DNA of 64,000 nucleotides from Ciona intestinalis (GCF_000224145.3 NC_020177.2:2128325-2192324); one strand, 5' to 3'. Counted from the stretch's first letter, positions 1-13,322 are shown. Numbers and translations are program-made. Notes: generated by a model not told the origin, from the letters alone.

Positions 1-250
1 AATGTTTTTGTCCGCGTTTATAAATTTTCAAGAAGTAACCTCAACAATCGACGCTTGTTTATAAGCGGTGGCGTAGTACACTTGCCCGTGAAGAGAAACT
101 GCGCCTCGTAACTCGTCGTTCATCTACTGGTGTATAATTAAACAACAGACAAGGCAGCAGAAACGACGGACGTCTGTCCTGCAGTCTACAGACCACGTGA
201 TCCACAGTTTCTATCCTTGGATTCTAATTTTTCTGCGTGCATTAGTGATG

Positions 251-433
251 TAGTAGGTTGGGGTAGGACAGGACACCTTTTCATTCTATTTTCTTGTCCA
301 ATTTGGTAGTAAACAAAGAATTATAAAACCCTATCCTTACGGCCCACATATGCCGTTGTTAATTGTTTAAAACGCGATCTTGATATTTGGATTTAATATA
401 ATTAAATTCGTCCCATCTTGCCCCACAGTACTG
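251..433 (-). repeat. Short TIR element (MITE), reverse orientation
   Basis: It begins TAGTAGGTTGGGG and ends with CCCATCTTGCCCCACAGTA, the inverted-repeat termini of the window-wide family. The interior carries the family marks TTTGGTAGTAAACAAAG and TTGTTTAAAACGCGATC. Confidence 0.85.
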
Positions 434-1695
434 TATCTCTTCACCATTGAAAAATGTGCAAGCAGTCAAAACGGTTACCACTCTGCACCCCTACGTGCTT
501 GTAACAATTTAAAATACGGTTGTTATCATTGTATTAGTGTTTCATCTTGGTATATATCAGCATGACGTCCTGACATGCATTCAGCGCTTTTGCATCGTCG
601 CCATTTTTTGACACCAACTTTAATAATGGCTGTAAATCAAAATCTTAGTCATCAGTTTCGAAACTTCCTGGTCACGTGGTTCTTAATGATCACGTGATCG
701 TGATAATGACCAAATCAGCTGCTTTCAAAGGCCAAGTTCCGAAATCGCGGAAAGATGTTTTTATTTCTTTTCCGTGACTTGTTTACCAATACTCCGCCCA
801 CTCGTCATAATCGGCCATTATTGCGACATAGGAGAAGACCGGTTTGTGGCGTACAAGGAGTGCTATCATGTGACGTCGATTTTCTTGCACAACAAATTGC
901 TGAGTGGGCAATCAGCAACGGCGGGGACGACTTATATTAATCTGGGCAGAGTCGCAAATTGCAGGTCGCTTAAAGTTCTTAAACGATTTCGACTGCGGCT
1001 ATACGATAACTTGCAAGAATTGCACTTCATTGGGTATTTATTTGCTCTGCAGTCATGGTCTTGTCTGCTCCACGCAGCTTAGCAAGTTGATCTGCTTCTG
1101 TAATTGCGTTATCGCTGTTTTTGTGGGGTTTAAAATAACATCGTTTCGATCAAGATTTAGAAAACCCTAAATTGCCTTATCTATACGACCATGCCCATTA
1201 AGTTTTGAAACAGCACTGCGATTGTGACGTCACAGCGCCATCGCCTCTAGGTTAAATTGGATGACCGCAAGGCGCCGTAACCGGGTCATTGCTAAGTTGC
1301 AACGGTGGCTTAAGTCGCCAGACTGACAGAAAATAAACGTTTGCAAACACTCGTGTGGGCAATCACTGTTCATAATCAACCACTCGTTCGTTAAGCGTCA
1401 AAATCTCGACAATAATCCATTTAAATTAAAATAGGCTTCGTGAGTGATATACAATGGCCACCTAAGTACTTCTAAAAATGACTGATTTGGTCGTTTGTGT
1501 TAAAAATAAAGACATTAATATTCATTCGATTTGGGTTTTAAAAAAGACGAAATATTTTAAATTAAATTACCTCATTTTTTTAAAAGTTTTGTTTTTTAAA
1601 TAAACTATTTTTAAGTTTTAAAATAATCAATTTTACCCATTTACGAGTTATACAGTATGTGCATTACAAACTGTGTACTGCTTCATACATTAACC

Positions 1696-1859
1696 CAGTG
1701 GTTCTTAAACTGGGGGGCGTGAAACACTCGGAAGGGGGGGGGGGGGGCGCGAAAAACTATAAAATAAAGTGTTATTACATTTGTTTGTTGAGATCTTCAT
1801 TGCAAGTTTGTTGAAATCTTCATTGGGAGGGCGTGCTTCAAAGAGTTTAAGAACCCCTG
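1696..1859. mobile_element. Non-autonomous hAT element, 164 bp
   Basis: The element begins CAGTGGTTCTTAAACTGGGG and ends AGTTTAAGAACCCCTG, imperfect terminal inverted repeats of hAT type. It is flanked by a perfect 8-bp target duplication, CATTAACC, at 1688-1695 and 1860-1867. The interior includes a run of about 15 G and no open reading frame, so it depends on a transposase supplied elsewhere. Confidence 0.88.
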
Positions 1860-2547
1860 CATTAACCAGTCACTTTATGTTGCATTTAAATACGATAGCC
1901 ACGGTTCGGATTTTTTCGTAATCCGAAGAGACATTTTCCGAAACTAATGCACGTATTGAGAAAATGCCTCAACCGTGCAAAACCATGCTGCAATAAGTTG
2001 CGTAATACTTTGCAGATAAAATGGCGCCAGTGTGCAGAGCGTTAATGAGTAACTAACTCGACTTAAACCGTGTATCGTAACAGTGGGCTATTATTACGAC
2101 ACAAGTACGACCGCATTTAACTGCTTTGCACAAGCTGTGAACATTAAAACAGTGCCAAGTGAATTTGTATCACTGTAATGCGATTTTCCTTATAACATTT
2201 CTGTAACCAGCGTCGTTCGTTTGATATAATGTACAATCAACAACCGGTGTGGTGCGATCCGTGTTTGTCGTTCGATTAACCCCAGGACGCCACGTTGAGT
2301 GCGATAGGTGGTGTATAGTTATACAATGCCGACCCTGTTTGCTAGTTTGTGCTCGACGTGGAGCCATGACCACAGCATAGACTAATTGTCGCAATGTTTT
2401 TTCCCGCTCTGTGGCTTAGGTCAAATTTCTCCCACGCTACTGTGAAACCTCTCTATGTGAAACAGAATATTTGTACCAGCGCTTTAACACTATATTCTGC
2501 AGGTTTTCGTGAGTGTACAACTTGTGTAAAGGGGTAGTAAAAACATA

Positions 2548-2737
2548 CAGTACTGTGGGGTAAGATGGGACACTCTTTACACACAAAACCCCAATATCCC
2601 AATATCCTGATCGTGTTTTAAACAAATAACAACACTTAATGGGGGGCGTAAGGATACGGTTTTATGATTTATTACTTTGTTTACTAACAAATTGAACGAG
2701 AAAATATAATAAAACGGTGTCCCATCTTACCCCAACA
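2548..2737 (+). repeat. Short TIR element (MITE)
   Basis: Forward copy: it starts CAGTACTGTGGGGTAAGATG and ends CCCATCTTACCCCAACA, with the internal family marker ATCCTGATCGTGTTTTAAAC. Confidence 0.85.
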
Positions 2738-3317
2738 TGCTGCACATTAAAACAAAAAATATCGGACGTATACATTGTAATGCTGTTTCAACACTACATA
2801 CATGCCACTTGCATATTATTTTGCATTTATATTTCCCACAAACGAAGCATACGATATTTTATTACATAAGGTTTCGAATCACTTTTGCATAACTACATTG
2901 GTGTGACGTCGTTTTATTGCAACGGTTGGCTGCAAATTTATGGACCGGCGTCCTCACTGCAGATCCATTCATTGAATCTATTGAGTAAACAACCTCTTTA
3001 AAGAGAGACGTGGTGCCTCTGTACACCGAGTATTTTGAACTAAGCCAGCACACGGATGAGTTCATTTATCAACATGGGGGTTAAGCGGGTCTTACCTTTA
3101 TTTGCTCGACTGGACACTCACATAACGATGTCCAGTTTTGTACTTTGGCTCTAATTATAGCGGATATGATTGAGCGTATTTTATGACAACACACTGCAAC
3201 GAATGAGATGGCATTTTCTGAGGCGCGGTCTTGGTTCTGTCGGTGTAGATTTGAATTGGCATTTTCGAATCACTTATATTGTGTTTTGTACCAAAGCACC
3301 AAGTATTTTTTATGATA

Positions 3318-3502
3318 TAGTACTATGGGACAAGATGGTACACCTTTAGTACATAATATCCAAATATCTTGATCGGGTTTTAAACAATTACCAACAGTGT
3401 ATGGAAGTTGTGAGAATACGGTTTTGTAATTCTTTGAATGTTCTTTGTTTACTACCAAATAGTACGAGAAAAGGGTGTTCAATCTTTCCCCACCCCACTA
3501 TA
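3318..3502 (+). repeat. Short TIR element (MITE)
   Basis: Forward copy with degenerate 5' terminus (AGTACTATGGGACAAGATGG) and 3' terminus CCCCACCCCACTATA. The interior has ATCTTGATCGGGTTTTAAAC. Confidence 0.8.
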
Positions 3503-4120
3503 GATATTTTCGAATCGAAGCTTAATAAACATATGATGTTAACAGCACCGAACTTTATTTAAACTACACCATAAACGAATCGGGTCATGCCCGCCTTTTT
3601 GTTGTGTTGTGTACGTGTAAAGACGAAGGTGCGCGGGTTAATCGTTACGCCGATTAACGTCACAGACCCGCTTGTGACGTCAGAATTGTAGTAATACCAA
3701 GAACCACTAACCCTTATATTACCTCACTGGCCGCAAAAAATTTTCCAATGCCCCTTTATTAGAGCAAAATAGTCTATAACCCAATTTTCCTTATAAAGAG
3801 TTAACCAAAATATTTTTTTGCGAAAATTTTTTGACGTAAAACATTTTTCTGCAGAAACAAGCAGCCGCGTGTTCTGTTTTCGTCGCCACGGCCCCCGAGC
3901 TTGAAGGAATAGGTGGCCTCTACTTTAACAACTGTTTCCGTTGCGAGCCGAGTGAGCCGGCCTCGGACCCCACCGCTGCTACTCGTCTTTGGACCATTAC
4001 CGAGGATCTAATAAACGATCGTTTAGCTAAAACCGAAACGAATAAATCGTAATTGTGACGTCATTGAGAGATATTGTCAACCAAGGGCAATACTTTTCGG
4101 TTCAGATTTTATTCGTTTAT

Positions 4121-4316
4121 ATAGTAGGTTGGGGGAAGATAGTACACTTTTTCATTTTATTTTTCATCCCGTTTGGTAGTAAAAAAGCATTCAACGAATT
4201 GTAAAACCGTTTTTTTTTTTCACAACTCCCACGAACCGTTGGTAATTGTTTAAAACGCGATCATGATACTTGGATCTTATGTGCTAAAGGTGTCCCATCT
4301 TACCCCAGAGTACCAT
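4121..4316 (-). repeat. Short TIR element (MITE), reverse orientation
   Basis: It starts ATAGTAGGTTGGGGGAAGAT and ends TCCCATCTTACCCCAGAGTA. Internal marks appear in reverse order (TTTGGTAGTAAA before TTGTTTAAAACGCGATC). Confidence 0.85.
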
Positions 4317-4566
4317 ATTATACGAAACATATATAATTGCTATTATGTTGTGTGTACGAATATTAATAACAGTTCAAATGTTCGGAACAAAAAATGTATT
4401 GGTTTATAAATTCCGTACTAGTTTATTACTAAAGTTTACGGGTCAAATATATCACGATTTGTTTTTATTGTATAAGTTATGGTAAATATGTTGTATACAG
4501 TGGCTACAAACTAAAATGTTTATTGTATATTGCAGTATCACGCACTATACATGGAACTACAAAAGC

Positions 4567-4791
4567 GCTGGGGAAACATGGGACACATTTTGATTCTATA
4601 GGGTTGGGAAACATGGGACACCTTTTTATTTTATTTTCTTGTTCCATTTGACAGAAAACAAAAAAAAAACGAAGAATTATAAAACCGTATGCTCACGACT
4701 TCCATATATCGTTGTTGATTGTTTGAAACACGATTAGGAAATTTGGATATTATGTGTTAAAGGTGTCCCATCATTTTCCATTTTACTATAT
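4567..4791 (-). repeat. Short TIR element with duplicated left end
   Basis: The left terminus (GGGGAAACATGGGACAC) occurs twice about 45 bp apart, followed by the normal reverse-oriented interior and a decayed right end (GTCCCATCATTTTCCATTTT). This is either a nested insertion or a local duplication. Confidence 0.75.
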
Positions 4792-5029
4792 TAAAAGTAA
4801 TTTTCAGGGAAAAAAGGCTGTATACGTGGCAAACACGCTTTGGCGATTTTCGCGATTCCGAATATATTTTGCGTTACCGTGACTGAAATTTGAGCCGTGT
4901 ACTGGCAAAGATAATATGACAACTCAAAGAGAGAGTTTGGTGTTAGAGTTATACTAGGTTTCAGTTATTGTGGTTTTAAAATTGCTTAAATTAAAACCAA
5001 CAACAAACGAGTTATTGTAATGAGATATA

Positions 5030-5222
5030 CAGTAGGGTGGGGGAAGATGGGACACTTTTACATCCTATTTTCTCGTCCTGTTTGGCAGTAAACAAAGAAC
5101 ATTCAAAGAATTATAAAACTATATCCTCACGACTCCGATAGACCGTTGTTAATTGTTTAAAACACGATCAGTGTATTTGGATATATTGTGTTAAAGGTGT
5201 CCCGTCTTCCTTCATTCTTATA
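5030..5222 (-). repeat. Short TIR element (MITE), reverse orientation
   Basis: It starts CAGTAGGGTGGGGGAAGATG immediately after a TA, and ends in the decayed right terminus GTGTCCCGTCTTCCTTCATT. The interior is canonical for the reverse orientation. Confidence 0.85.
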
Positions 5223-5943
5223 CTTTACAAAATACCTATTTGGAGATTCGACTTTTCGTATTAAATGACGTCATGCGAGCAGGTTAATATCGTTTCAAAT
5301 GTGGGGGAACCCTCTGTTATACAGTTGCATCATATTTGATCTACTCGGGATTCGAGCCTTATAAGGAACGCATGGTTTGGAAATTTTATTGGGAGTTGAC
5401 TGTTCATTGTGTGGCGACAAGATGCACTGTGACGCAACATGCGCGTGATTTGGCAGCCAAGGATTTGATTGGCTGACAAACTCATTGTTTCACCGGCTTC
5501 GCGAAGACGACAATCGGCAGCTGATGGCGACTCGTGATCATTGGTTGTGACGTTTTTCCCCGAAATAACCGCCAGTCTCTGCACCACGTGTGCAAAAAAA
5601 CAATTTATCAAAAAGTGCAATAATAGAGAATTAAAATATCGGCTGGCTTTTATGCAAGGCCGAAAGGACTTCACAGATTAATTTTCTGCTTTGGCTTTGC
5701 ATACAAGTAAAACAAATTTCTCTCTGTCTTCTACACGCTTCGATGAGAAGATAAAGCGCATGGCCCTGGTTTCACCTTTGTGCACAATGCACTGCAGGTA
5801 ACACCACTTGGCGAAGTCGGTGTTTTCCAAGCAATAGCAGGTCGTGCATGCTCTTTGGCTGTGAGCGCATGTATGACCAATGTTTCCCCGTGTCACGTTT
5901 ATTTTATACATTCGCGCAGAAGTGGATGTTTAATTTTATAGAT

Positions 5944-6132
5944 TACTGTGGGGGAAGATGGGGCACATTTAGCACATGATATTCTAATATCCTGATCGTG
6001 TTTTAAACAATTAACAACGGTCTATGGAAGTCATGAGGGTACGGTATTAAAATACTTTGAATATTCTTTGTTTACTATCAAATGGGGCGAGAAAATAGAT
6101 TAAAATGTGTCCCATCTTTTCCCACCCTACTA
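5944..6132 (+). repeat. Short TIR element (MITE)
   Basis: Forward copy from TACTGTGGGGGAAGATGGGG to TCCCATCTTTTCCCACCCTA. The interior contains ATCCTGATCGTGTTTTAAAC and a TTTGTTTACTATCAAATGGG variant. Confidence 0.85.
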
Positions 6133-6262
6133 TTAAATTTCTATTCTAAGTATGGTTCGCACATAACGACTAAAAATTAATTGCATTTGATAGCGCAAAG
6201 CTAACCGCTTACTTGAACCTCGCTTATATTGATAAGTTTAAAGTCCAGCACTTTACTACTTA

Positions 6263-6420
6263 ATGAGTGTGTTTTGAACAAGTGTTTTGAACAATTAACA
6301 ACGCTCTTTTGGAGTCGTGAGGGTACGGTGATATAATTCTGTGACAATTTTTCGTTTACTCTTAAAGAGGACAATAAAAGAAAATGAAAACACGTCCCAT
6401 CTTACCCCAACTTACCCTAT
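6263..6420 (+). repeat. Decayed short TIR element
   Basis: Only the interior (TTTTGAACAATTAACAACG, then GTCGTGAGGGTACGG) and the right terminus (GTCCCATCTTACCCCAACTT) are recognisable. The left terminus is lost. Confidence 0.65.
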
Positions 6421-8142
6421 GTCTACTTTTCATACATTTTAATATTTGTAATGAAACATGAAAGATAAACCACGATTTCAAGTACGGGCCCAATTTAACA
6501 ACAGCAACCATGGACCGATTCCAATAGAACCCGCAAAGCGTTAGATTCAACTCCTAATGTGCGTCATCGCTGTTTATACAATCTGCTATACTGGGCTAAA
6601 TAACAAATCTCCACAATGTTACATATAGTGACAAACAAACTGTTTTTTACACCTCTTCAATTTAATTATTAGTTGCATGTTAATTTCTTTGTTTAGCTCC
6701 ATAAAGTACAACAGTTACACGGAAAAGGTGCGGATGCTTTTAGGTTGCACCCAATGTGCGCGACTTTTTATGGGGGGCGGGGTGAAGGGGTTATGTGGTT
6801 TTGTAATAAGAACGGTCGTTGACCTCTTGCTTGGCAATATTTGGGGTAAAGTTTACGTCGTGACTTGCCGCGTGCAAAACAGAGTGTTTGTAACATCTTG
6901 TTTGCCGCGCAAGAGATATGACTCACCGCCGGGCGAAAAAAATATGTTTTTCCGGCAAACGACAACGAGTGGCGTGAGTCTTGTGGTTGGGGGGTTTCCC
7001 AGCAGGAAGGGTTCCTGGACACGCATGGTTTCACTTGGCAACCTCGCATGCGTGACAACCCCCGCTTTGAAGGTCGAGCCGTCGTGTCAAGTATTGCATG
7101 CACAAGTTTAAACTTTACAAGGACTTTCTCCACTTAGCAAACATAGCGACAAACAACAGCCTGGCTGTAACTTATTATGCCCGGCGAGTCAATAGGGATT
7201 AGCCACTGTTTTCGATGGTGCGACACAATAAACCATGTTACGTAATACGCCTTTCTTGCGTCGTCGTCCAATAGGAGAGAGCTCGTAAACAAAGCCCATT
7301 GTAACGTCATATCAAGCATTGTGTTACGTCTTCCGGATGGAACGAAAATCGAAACAGACGGTGACATCATAGATATAACACATTTACAAACCGATAACAA
7401 TTTATTTTTTGGCGAAAAGGCCAATAACTGAATCGGTACAAAGCAGACCTGGACGTATTAAAGGCTTCCGTAATAGCGGAAAAAGTTGGGTACAGAAAAT
7501 ATGTTCGGGTTGTTGGTTATAACAGGGGTACGGTATGTCGATATGGCAACGTGAGAAAAATACAGTAAATATAAAACAATTGTATGGGTTTACGGAACTG
7601 TGGGTCCTGGGATAGCGGGGAACAGGCGAAGCACCGACGGCACAGTTACATTCTATGTGGAACGTATGTATATATATGTATGAAAATGACATTGCGATAC
7701 GCGTGACGGTGTGGTATGCATGAAGCAACTGGTTGCGTGCATTTCCTAAAATTGCACGTGGAACAATGGTTTGGAACGATTTAAGACGAAAAAAACAAAA
7801 AAAACAAATAAACGATCAAATCTTGAATAAAATTGGCTACGTGGTGCGATAGAGGCGGAACGGGTAAAAAATACGAAACAGCGACGGAAAACGGGGTTTT
7901 GCAACGCGTGTGTCATGTCTGCTATTTTGTGTTCGTTAGAAAAAGCAGAATTTGTAGTTTTGTTCGTTCTTTGGTAAGTTTATAGTATCAGCTTAAGTTG
8001 GACGCTTCAAACGTTATAGGAATGATTTTGTTGGACTTCCGTAGACTGGGTTTGATGCCGGATCCGTTGGCCTTCCACGAAGAAATTCAAGTTCACAGTG
8101 TTTCCAGTTCAATCAGAACTAGACCCTGGCGCACAGTGAACG

Positions 8143-9733
8143 TTAATGGAAGGAATCAACCCGAAAACACTCGTCGTTCTGCGTAGATGCGCCCGGCTGC
8201 TGCTGCAGGAAGAACTTTCGAAGTCGTTCAAACTTCGTCTTATAGTCGTCTCTTTCCTTCGACATAGCGGCCAAGTGGTCTCTTACTTGGTTTAACTGAA
8301 ACGAACAGAAAAATATAAACAACAGAATATTTAAGCCGGGGGGGTAATGTCGTCACGAAAGGGTTGTGTGACGTCATAATACGCTCTGTTGCTTAGACTT
8401 CTTAGAGTGTTACCTGTATTTGCAAGGCATCTTTCTCTTTCTCGAGGATATGTCGTTGCATCACTCGTTTCGTGCGGCAACTTTGAGCGTAACCTCGATT
8501 TTTTAACGTCCGCCTTCTTTGCTTCAGGGCCATGACGTCCTCTTTGCTGTTGGAGAAAAACAAGGATATCAATCTTGGTTACTGATGGAAAAATTATAGG
8601 TGAGCGACTGTGGATCAGATCGCGTCATTTTCCGCGAAATGGAGAAAACACTTTAATTGCAGGCCATGTCGCAATTGACTTGTTGTTGTGGCGATTATCG
8701 ACCTACTTATAACATAGGGACTCGCTTACCTTAATCCACGAAGACACCTGTTCAGGTCCCGCACTGTCATTGCTGTAAGCTGCTCGTCTGGAAGGTTCTC
8801 CTGCGCCTCGCCGGGCAGTGATGACGTCACACGTTTGTTTTGTTGTTTAGAAGCGGTACGCGGTTTTGGTGTTTGGCTGCGGGATTGGAGGCCCTTGGCT
8901 ACGTAGCTGTCCAGGGTGTTGTCTTCCCCCGCGCAAACTGCGTTACTCGTCGGCTGGTAACCGCCGTTTTGAGCGCTGATGTAATCCGGAAAAGTGTCTG
9001 TTTGTGTAGCGAAAAAAGGCGGATAAGCGGCCAGGTCGGAATTGGTGCTGCAAACTTGCACAGGTAGAGATGAGCATCCGTTCGGGAGTTGACTCGGGCT
9101 ACAATAAGTAGGTTGAGGGAACGAAATCGGCTGCAGAAAACTCTCCATTGAAGGTGGTATGTAGCTGGCTTGGTTATTTACTTGCTGGACCACAGAGGCT
9201 TCTGGCATCTTGTTAATGTTGGCCAATAATGTTTCCAATACCTCTTCCTCTTCGGAGGAAATGTCTCCGTTAAAAGATGAGGATGACATGGTAGGTTGTT
9301 GCTGTTGTTGTTGCGCTGCGAACCACTGCAGTTCCTCTGGGGTCGGTTTAAGGTCCGGGGGGCTTGGGGCAACGTTTTGGGGCGATGCTGGTAAAGAGTA
9401 ACAGGAAGACCCGCTAATGGGCGACGGGTTCATTTGATCTTGTTCGTTGCAGTAGCCCGCGACCATGGACGCCGTGTAACACGTATTGTCACTATATTGT
9501 CTGTTCTCTTGAAATTCTTGATTGTTTTGCATTGCGCCTGTATCGGAGCCGATGCTCATGGTTCCTATGTCGGCCATTTGGAAACTCTTAAAGTTAAAGT
9601 CATCCGTCGTATTTGTAGTGTTCAAATGGAATGCATCGGATGACTCGGACCGGTTTAGACCGGTTCCAACCTGAACTGGGTTAGCCATATCAGACGCTGA
9701 GCTTGTCAGGCCGTAGAAGTCGCTTACAACCAT
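8143..9733 (-). CDS. maf: Large Maf bZIP transcription factor
   Basis: Nuclear DNA-binding activator or repressor that recognises MARE-type sites as a homodimer or with other bZIP proteins. Coding exons on the minus strand are 9733-8730, 8546-8414 and 8295-8143. All have GT/AG borders and compatible phases, giving 429 codons plus TAA. The N-terminal half resembles a large-Maf transactivation region: an SLPASPQ/SPPDL segment, a Q6 run, an acidic SSEEEE patch and Ser/Pro richness. The Maf-specific extended homology region ends exon 1 ([16 protein letters not shown], to about residue 334). The basic region follows at 343-362 with the Maf signature [13 protein letters not shown], then a zipper to about 415. 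Small Mafs lack the N-terminal domain, so this is the large type, related to vertebrate MAFA/MAFB/MAF/NRL. The first ATG at 9733 is used; Met16 is an alternative. Its divergent neighbour is ZC3H3. Confidence 0.93.
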
Positions 9734-11887
9734 CCGAATGATGGGCTTTCACGGTTGGTAATGATTAAAATAAACACGAAATGATATCGAGCACAGTTTG
9801 GTCTTAATTGCTGCAACAGAAAAATATTTCATTTTAGATGCTATAGTTTAAATCTGTAATAAGCCTTTATGTTCTTGTGCTATAAATCACCGCTAAACTT
9901 TGTACAGGCGCAGCAAGCTCTGCAACAATTACGTGACCTAATTTACTGTCTACTTAAACCTGATGCTATCGTTTAACAAACGTAGTATTTCATAAAATGA
10001 ACACAAATACTTCAATCCTTAATCGTTTTAAATACAATGTGTTGTTTTATTGCTCTTGCGCAACTGTCGATTGCCACAAGCGCTACACCCAAAATTGCGC
10101 AATATCTGAACACGATTGCCGATCCAAAGTTCTCGCGCAGAAAAGCATACGGTCTGTACTAGATAATATCTAACCTTAACATAAAGAGACACTGGTCCTA
10201 AATTACCATTTGAAATATAATTTACTGTCAAGGCCATACTACTGCAACAGCATGCGTAAGACAACTGAGCTACAGCTCGGCTAAGCAAACAGCTGACTGC
10301 CTATCTCCGTTGAGGCTCGCACATTTATTCAGTTCTATATCAGCTGAAGCCGGCACAGCAACCAATCAGCTCTCGCGAAGCCACAAGTAACGGAGAGAAA
10401 GGCGACTCACCACAAAGCCACTCTCGATATCAGCTGACTGTTACCGAACAACCGCCTTTCTCCCCTTGTTTTCGCAGAGCCGCTTGTTGACTGGGTCCTC
10501 CCTTTTTCTCTCGCAAGCAGCAAAACAAGGCCTGCTCCCTCTCCCGTGTATCGATATCTCACGCGGCCTTTGTTCCCCATGGCTGAGCCAGAATCCAAAG
10601 TTTGCCCAAGCTTGTTCTGCATGAGCCATTACCACGCTGCAGTTAGCGCTCTCGTCGTTGATAGCGGTAAGCTTGTACAAACAGACCGACGAACAGGGCC
10701 GTAAATTCGCGACTTGAATGGCCCATGATCACCCATTGTACCGAAAGCACGTTTCTATGTTAATTATCAACCGATATATTTTCCCATTCGCCTCGAATCG
10801 AACCACCATTGAAATTACAATAACATTTCTTTGTTTTAATAAAATCATTTGTCATATCGTAAAAGTCTTTTAATGTGTTGCTAAGGGCAACAAAATAAGG
10901 CACAAATCAGTGCATTTATAGCATTTTATTGTTAAAATTTAAATTTCACGTCAAACTAGATCGTATATGGAAGCAAAGGTTTACGTTTCGGTTTAATTTT
11001 GTACGAGATTAAAGATCGGCCATAAAATTCTCATTTTACTCGATCGTGTCCCTCATTTCGTCGATTTGTTGACAGTATTTGAGATTACGACCAAATAAAC
11101 TACAACGTTTAATTTAGGCGTACTACCTGGAAGGACTGCCCGAGGCCATACTCGATTTCAACTCGTTTAGAAACACTTGTTCGTGATAGAGGGTGGAGTT
11201 TGTTATTGGGACACTTTGTGTTTACTATGATGGCCTTACCCTGAATCTGTAAGAATTAATATTTCAAAACCTGCTGATCAAACCGAGTGCAGCCATGCGT
11301 ACGATCGTGACGTCACAGTGGCGTAAACAACAACAAGCGCGGCGAATGACCATTGGGCAGTGAAAAACAGCTCAGTCTGTTTATCGTATATGTTCCGTAT
11401 AAGGCGATCCTGACCAGCAGAACAATTCTCCTTACCGTTTGTGAGCAATTTATATTTGTAAACATTCTATTTCTGGGAGTTTAACACTCGCGGTTCCTTC
11501 GAATCATAATATTTTCAATCTCCGAGCACGGAGGGTAATAAAGTGTTAATTAATGTCCGAGTTGTTGTGGTAGCTTGAATAATTAATACATTGCGTCATT
11601 CTTATCGTCACTGGAAAGATATTTATCAAAACACTTCAATGAAAACTTACAAGACATGGCACCACAATATTAGAGACCATGCAGAAAAATTACTAGTTAC
11701 ATTACATTACATTACATTAGTTGGTTTATATGCTGTCTGCAAAATGTTTCTTGTTTTAAATTACAAGTTGTAGGCCTACTGCCCATCAGGTAATTACATC
11801 ATGTTTACCCATTATAAAGTACTTTTTTTATGAATCTTAGAACTAAGTTTACTAATACTGGTGTTTCATGTACAAATCTAGTAAGCT

Positions 11888-12058
11888 TTCGGTAAGACGG
11901 GGCACCTTTTGCTCATAATATCTAAATTTCCTGATCGTTTTTTAAACAGTTAACAACGGTCTATGGGAGTCATGAGAATACGGTTTTGTCCTTTGTTTAC
12001 CGTTAAATGAAAAGAGACAGTTGACGAATAAGGTGTCCCATCTTCCCCACCCTACTAT
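11888..12058 (+). repeat. Short TIR element (MITE), 5' end degraded
   Basis: Forward copy. The left terminus is reduced to TTCGGTAAGACGGGGCACC. The right terminus TCCCATCTTCCCCACCCTAC and internal CTGATCGTTTTTTAAAC are clear. Confidence 0.8.
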
Positions 12059-12516
12059 ATTACTTGCGGCGTATCAACCAATTTAAGGATAAACAGTCGC
12101 TTGAAAAGCATAAGGTTGACCTGCAGTCTGTATTTGATTGTCATTTTACTCATATTGATATTTTATATGACCCGTCCAAGATATATTACAATTCAAACAG
12201 GCTTTCGTCGTAAATCTACTGGTCTACCAGTACACCAGCTAACAAAGTAAAAGTGTATATTGTTACAAGGCCTCCTGTGGAATAGCATAAGTCGCATTTG
12301 GGAGAAAATAATCAAAATGTTTTAAAAAATAAATTTGTAAAGGAAAAGGGAAAAATCTTACTTACTTTATCGAAGTTACAAATATTGTATTTATCTTTCT
12401 TTCTAGTAACTGAATACTTTATCAACGATTTTCAAAAGCCGACTCCTATATTAAATCGACTTTCCATGCAGTTTTGTATACCGATTTCAACATTAAAGTT
12501 TTCGTATATATAGATA

Positions 12517-12710
12517 TAGTAGGAAGTGGGGTAAAACGTGACATATTTTTCTACTCTTCTCATCCCATTTGGTAGCATAAAGCAAAAAATATTTACAGAA
12601 TTATATAACCGCAACCCCGCAACTCTAAAAAGGGTTGTTAATTGTTCAAAACAATAACAGGAGATATGGGTTTAGGTCTTAGCGGTATTCCATCTTACTC
12701 CACAGTATAC
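12517..12710 (-). repeat. Short TIR element, diverged
   Basis: Reverse copy with termini TAGTAGGAAGTGGGGTAAAA and CCATCTTACTCCACAGTATA and interior CATTTGGTAGCATAAAGC. It is more diverged than its neighbours. Confidence 0.75.
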
Positions 12711-13322
12711 CATACTTTCGTTTGATTTCTGGCATTTTTAAAAATGTGTTACAAAATAAACAACACGTAGGAAGGAATTGATAAGTCAAGGCAAAAACGA
12801 CTGTTGGTAAAAAGGGGGGACAGCCGAATGGAGAATGAAAGTGTGTAAGGTCGGTACAAATACAGGCGCCTGTTTGGGAGTCTATACGGTTTAAATTGGG
12901 TTTCATGTATTTTATTTGTAACCTGCTGCCTATCTTGCTGCTTCTTATTTTTAAATATATATATATTTTTTTTAACTTTAAGACGACTGAAACAAGGAAC
13001 TAAAATAGAGGCTTTTTAAAACAATCACGTCAGGTCCGGGATATTGTTTACTTTCTGAAACACGTGTTTTCTATTGTATAGGTTCGATATCTATTTAAGA
13101 ATAAGGAAATACAAAGCAGCTATTGAATCTATAAACAATTGAAACGAAAGTGACGGTGAAAACGTTTATTTGAACGAAATTAGTTTGTTAAACTTTCGTT
13201 CTAAAACTCAGTTTCTACCTGTTAAAATAGCGCAGTTTTCAATGAGTGCTGTATTTAAAATCAAAATATATCGCGCATTCGCGCGCTTCAATTTTCGATT
13301 GGTATACTTTAATCAAAGCACA

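Larger units (their letters stand above)
1..8142. other. Gene-poor, repeat-rich flank
   Basis: No gene could be supported here. Open frames on both strands are short (up to about 145 codons), lack recognisable domains and splice context, and often run through repeats. The stretch holds about eight copies of the short TIR element described separately, one hAT-type element and several TGACGTCA motifs (for example near 1223 and 5264). The last part, roughly 7000-8142, lies downstream of the large Maf stop codon on the minus strand and probably includes its 3' UTR. I see no RNA gene. Confidence 0.6.

Noticed and set aside
5330..5911. Two adjacent minus-strand frames, one Cys-rich (HTCAHSQRACTTCYCLENT)
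   Set aside because: No recognisable family, no clear splice signals and no partner exons; not enough to call a gene.
6677..7133. Overlapping open frames of 144 (+) and 121 (-) codons
   Set aside because: They face each other across the same bases, show no domain or splice context, and lie in a locally GC-richer stretch where open frames arise by chance.
8840..9643. Plus-strand frames across the large Maf exon 1
   Set aside because: Shadow frames opposite a well-supported coding exon.
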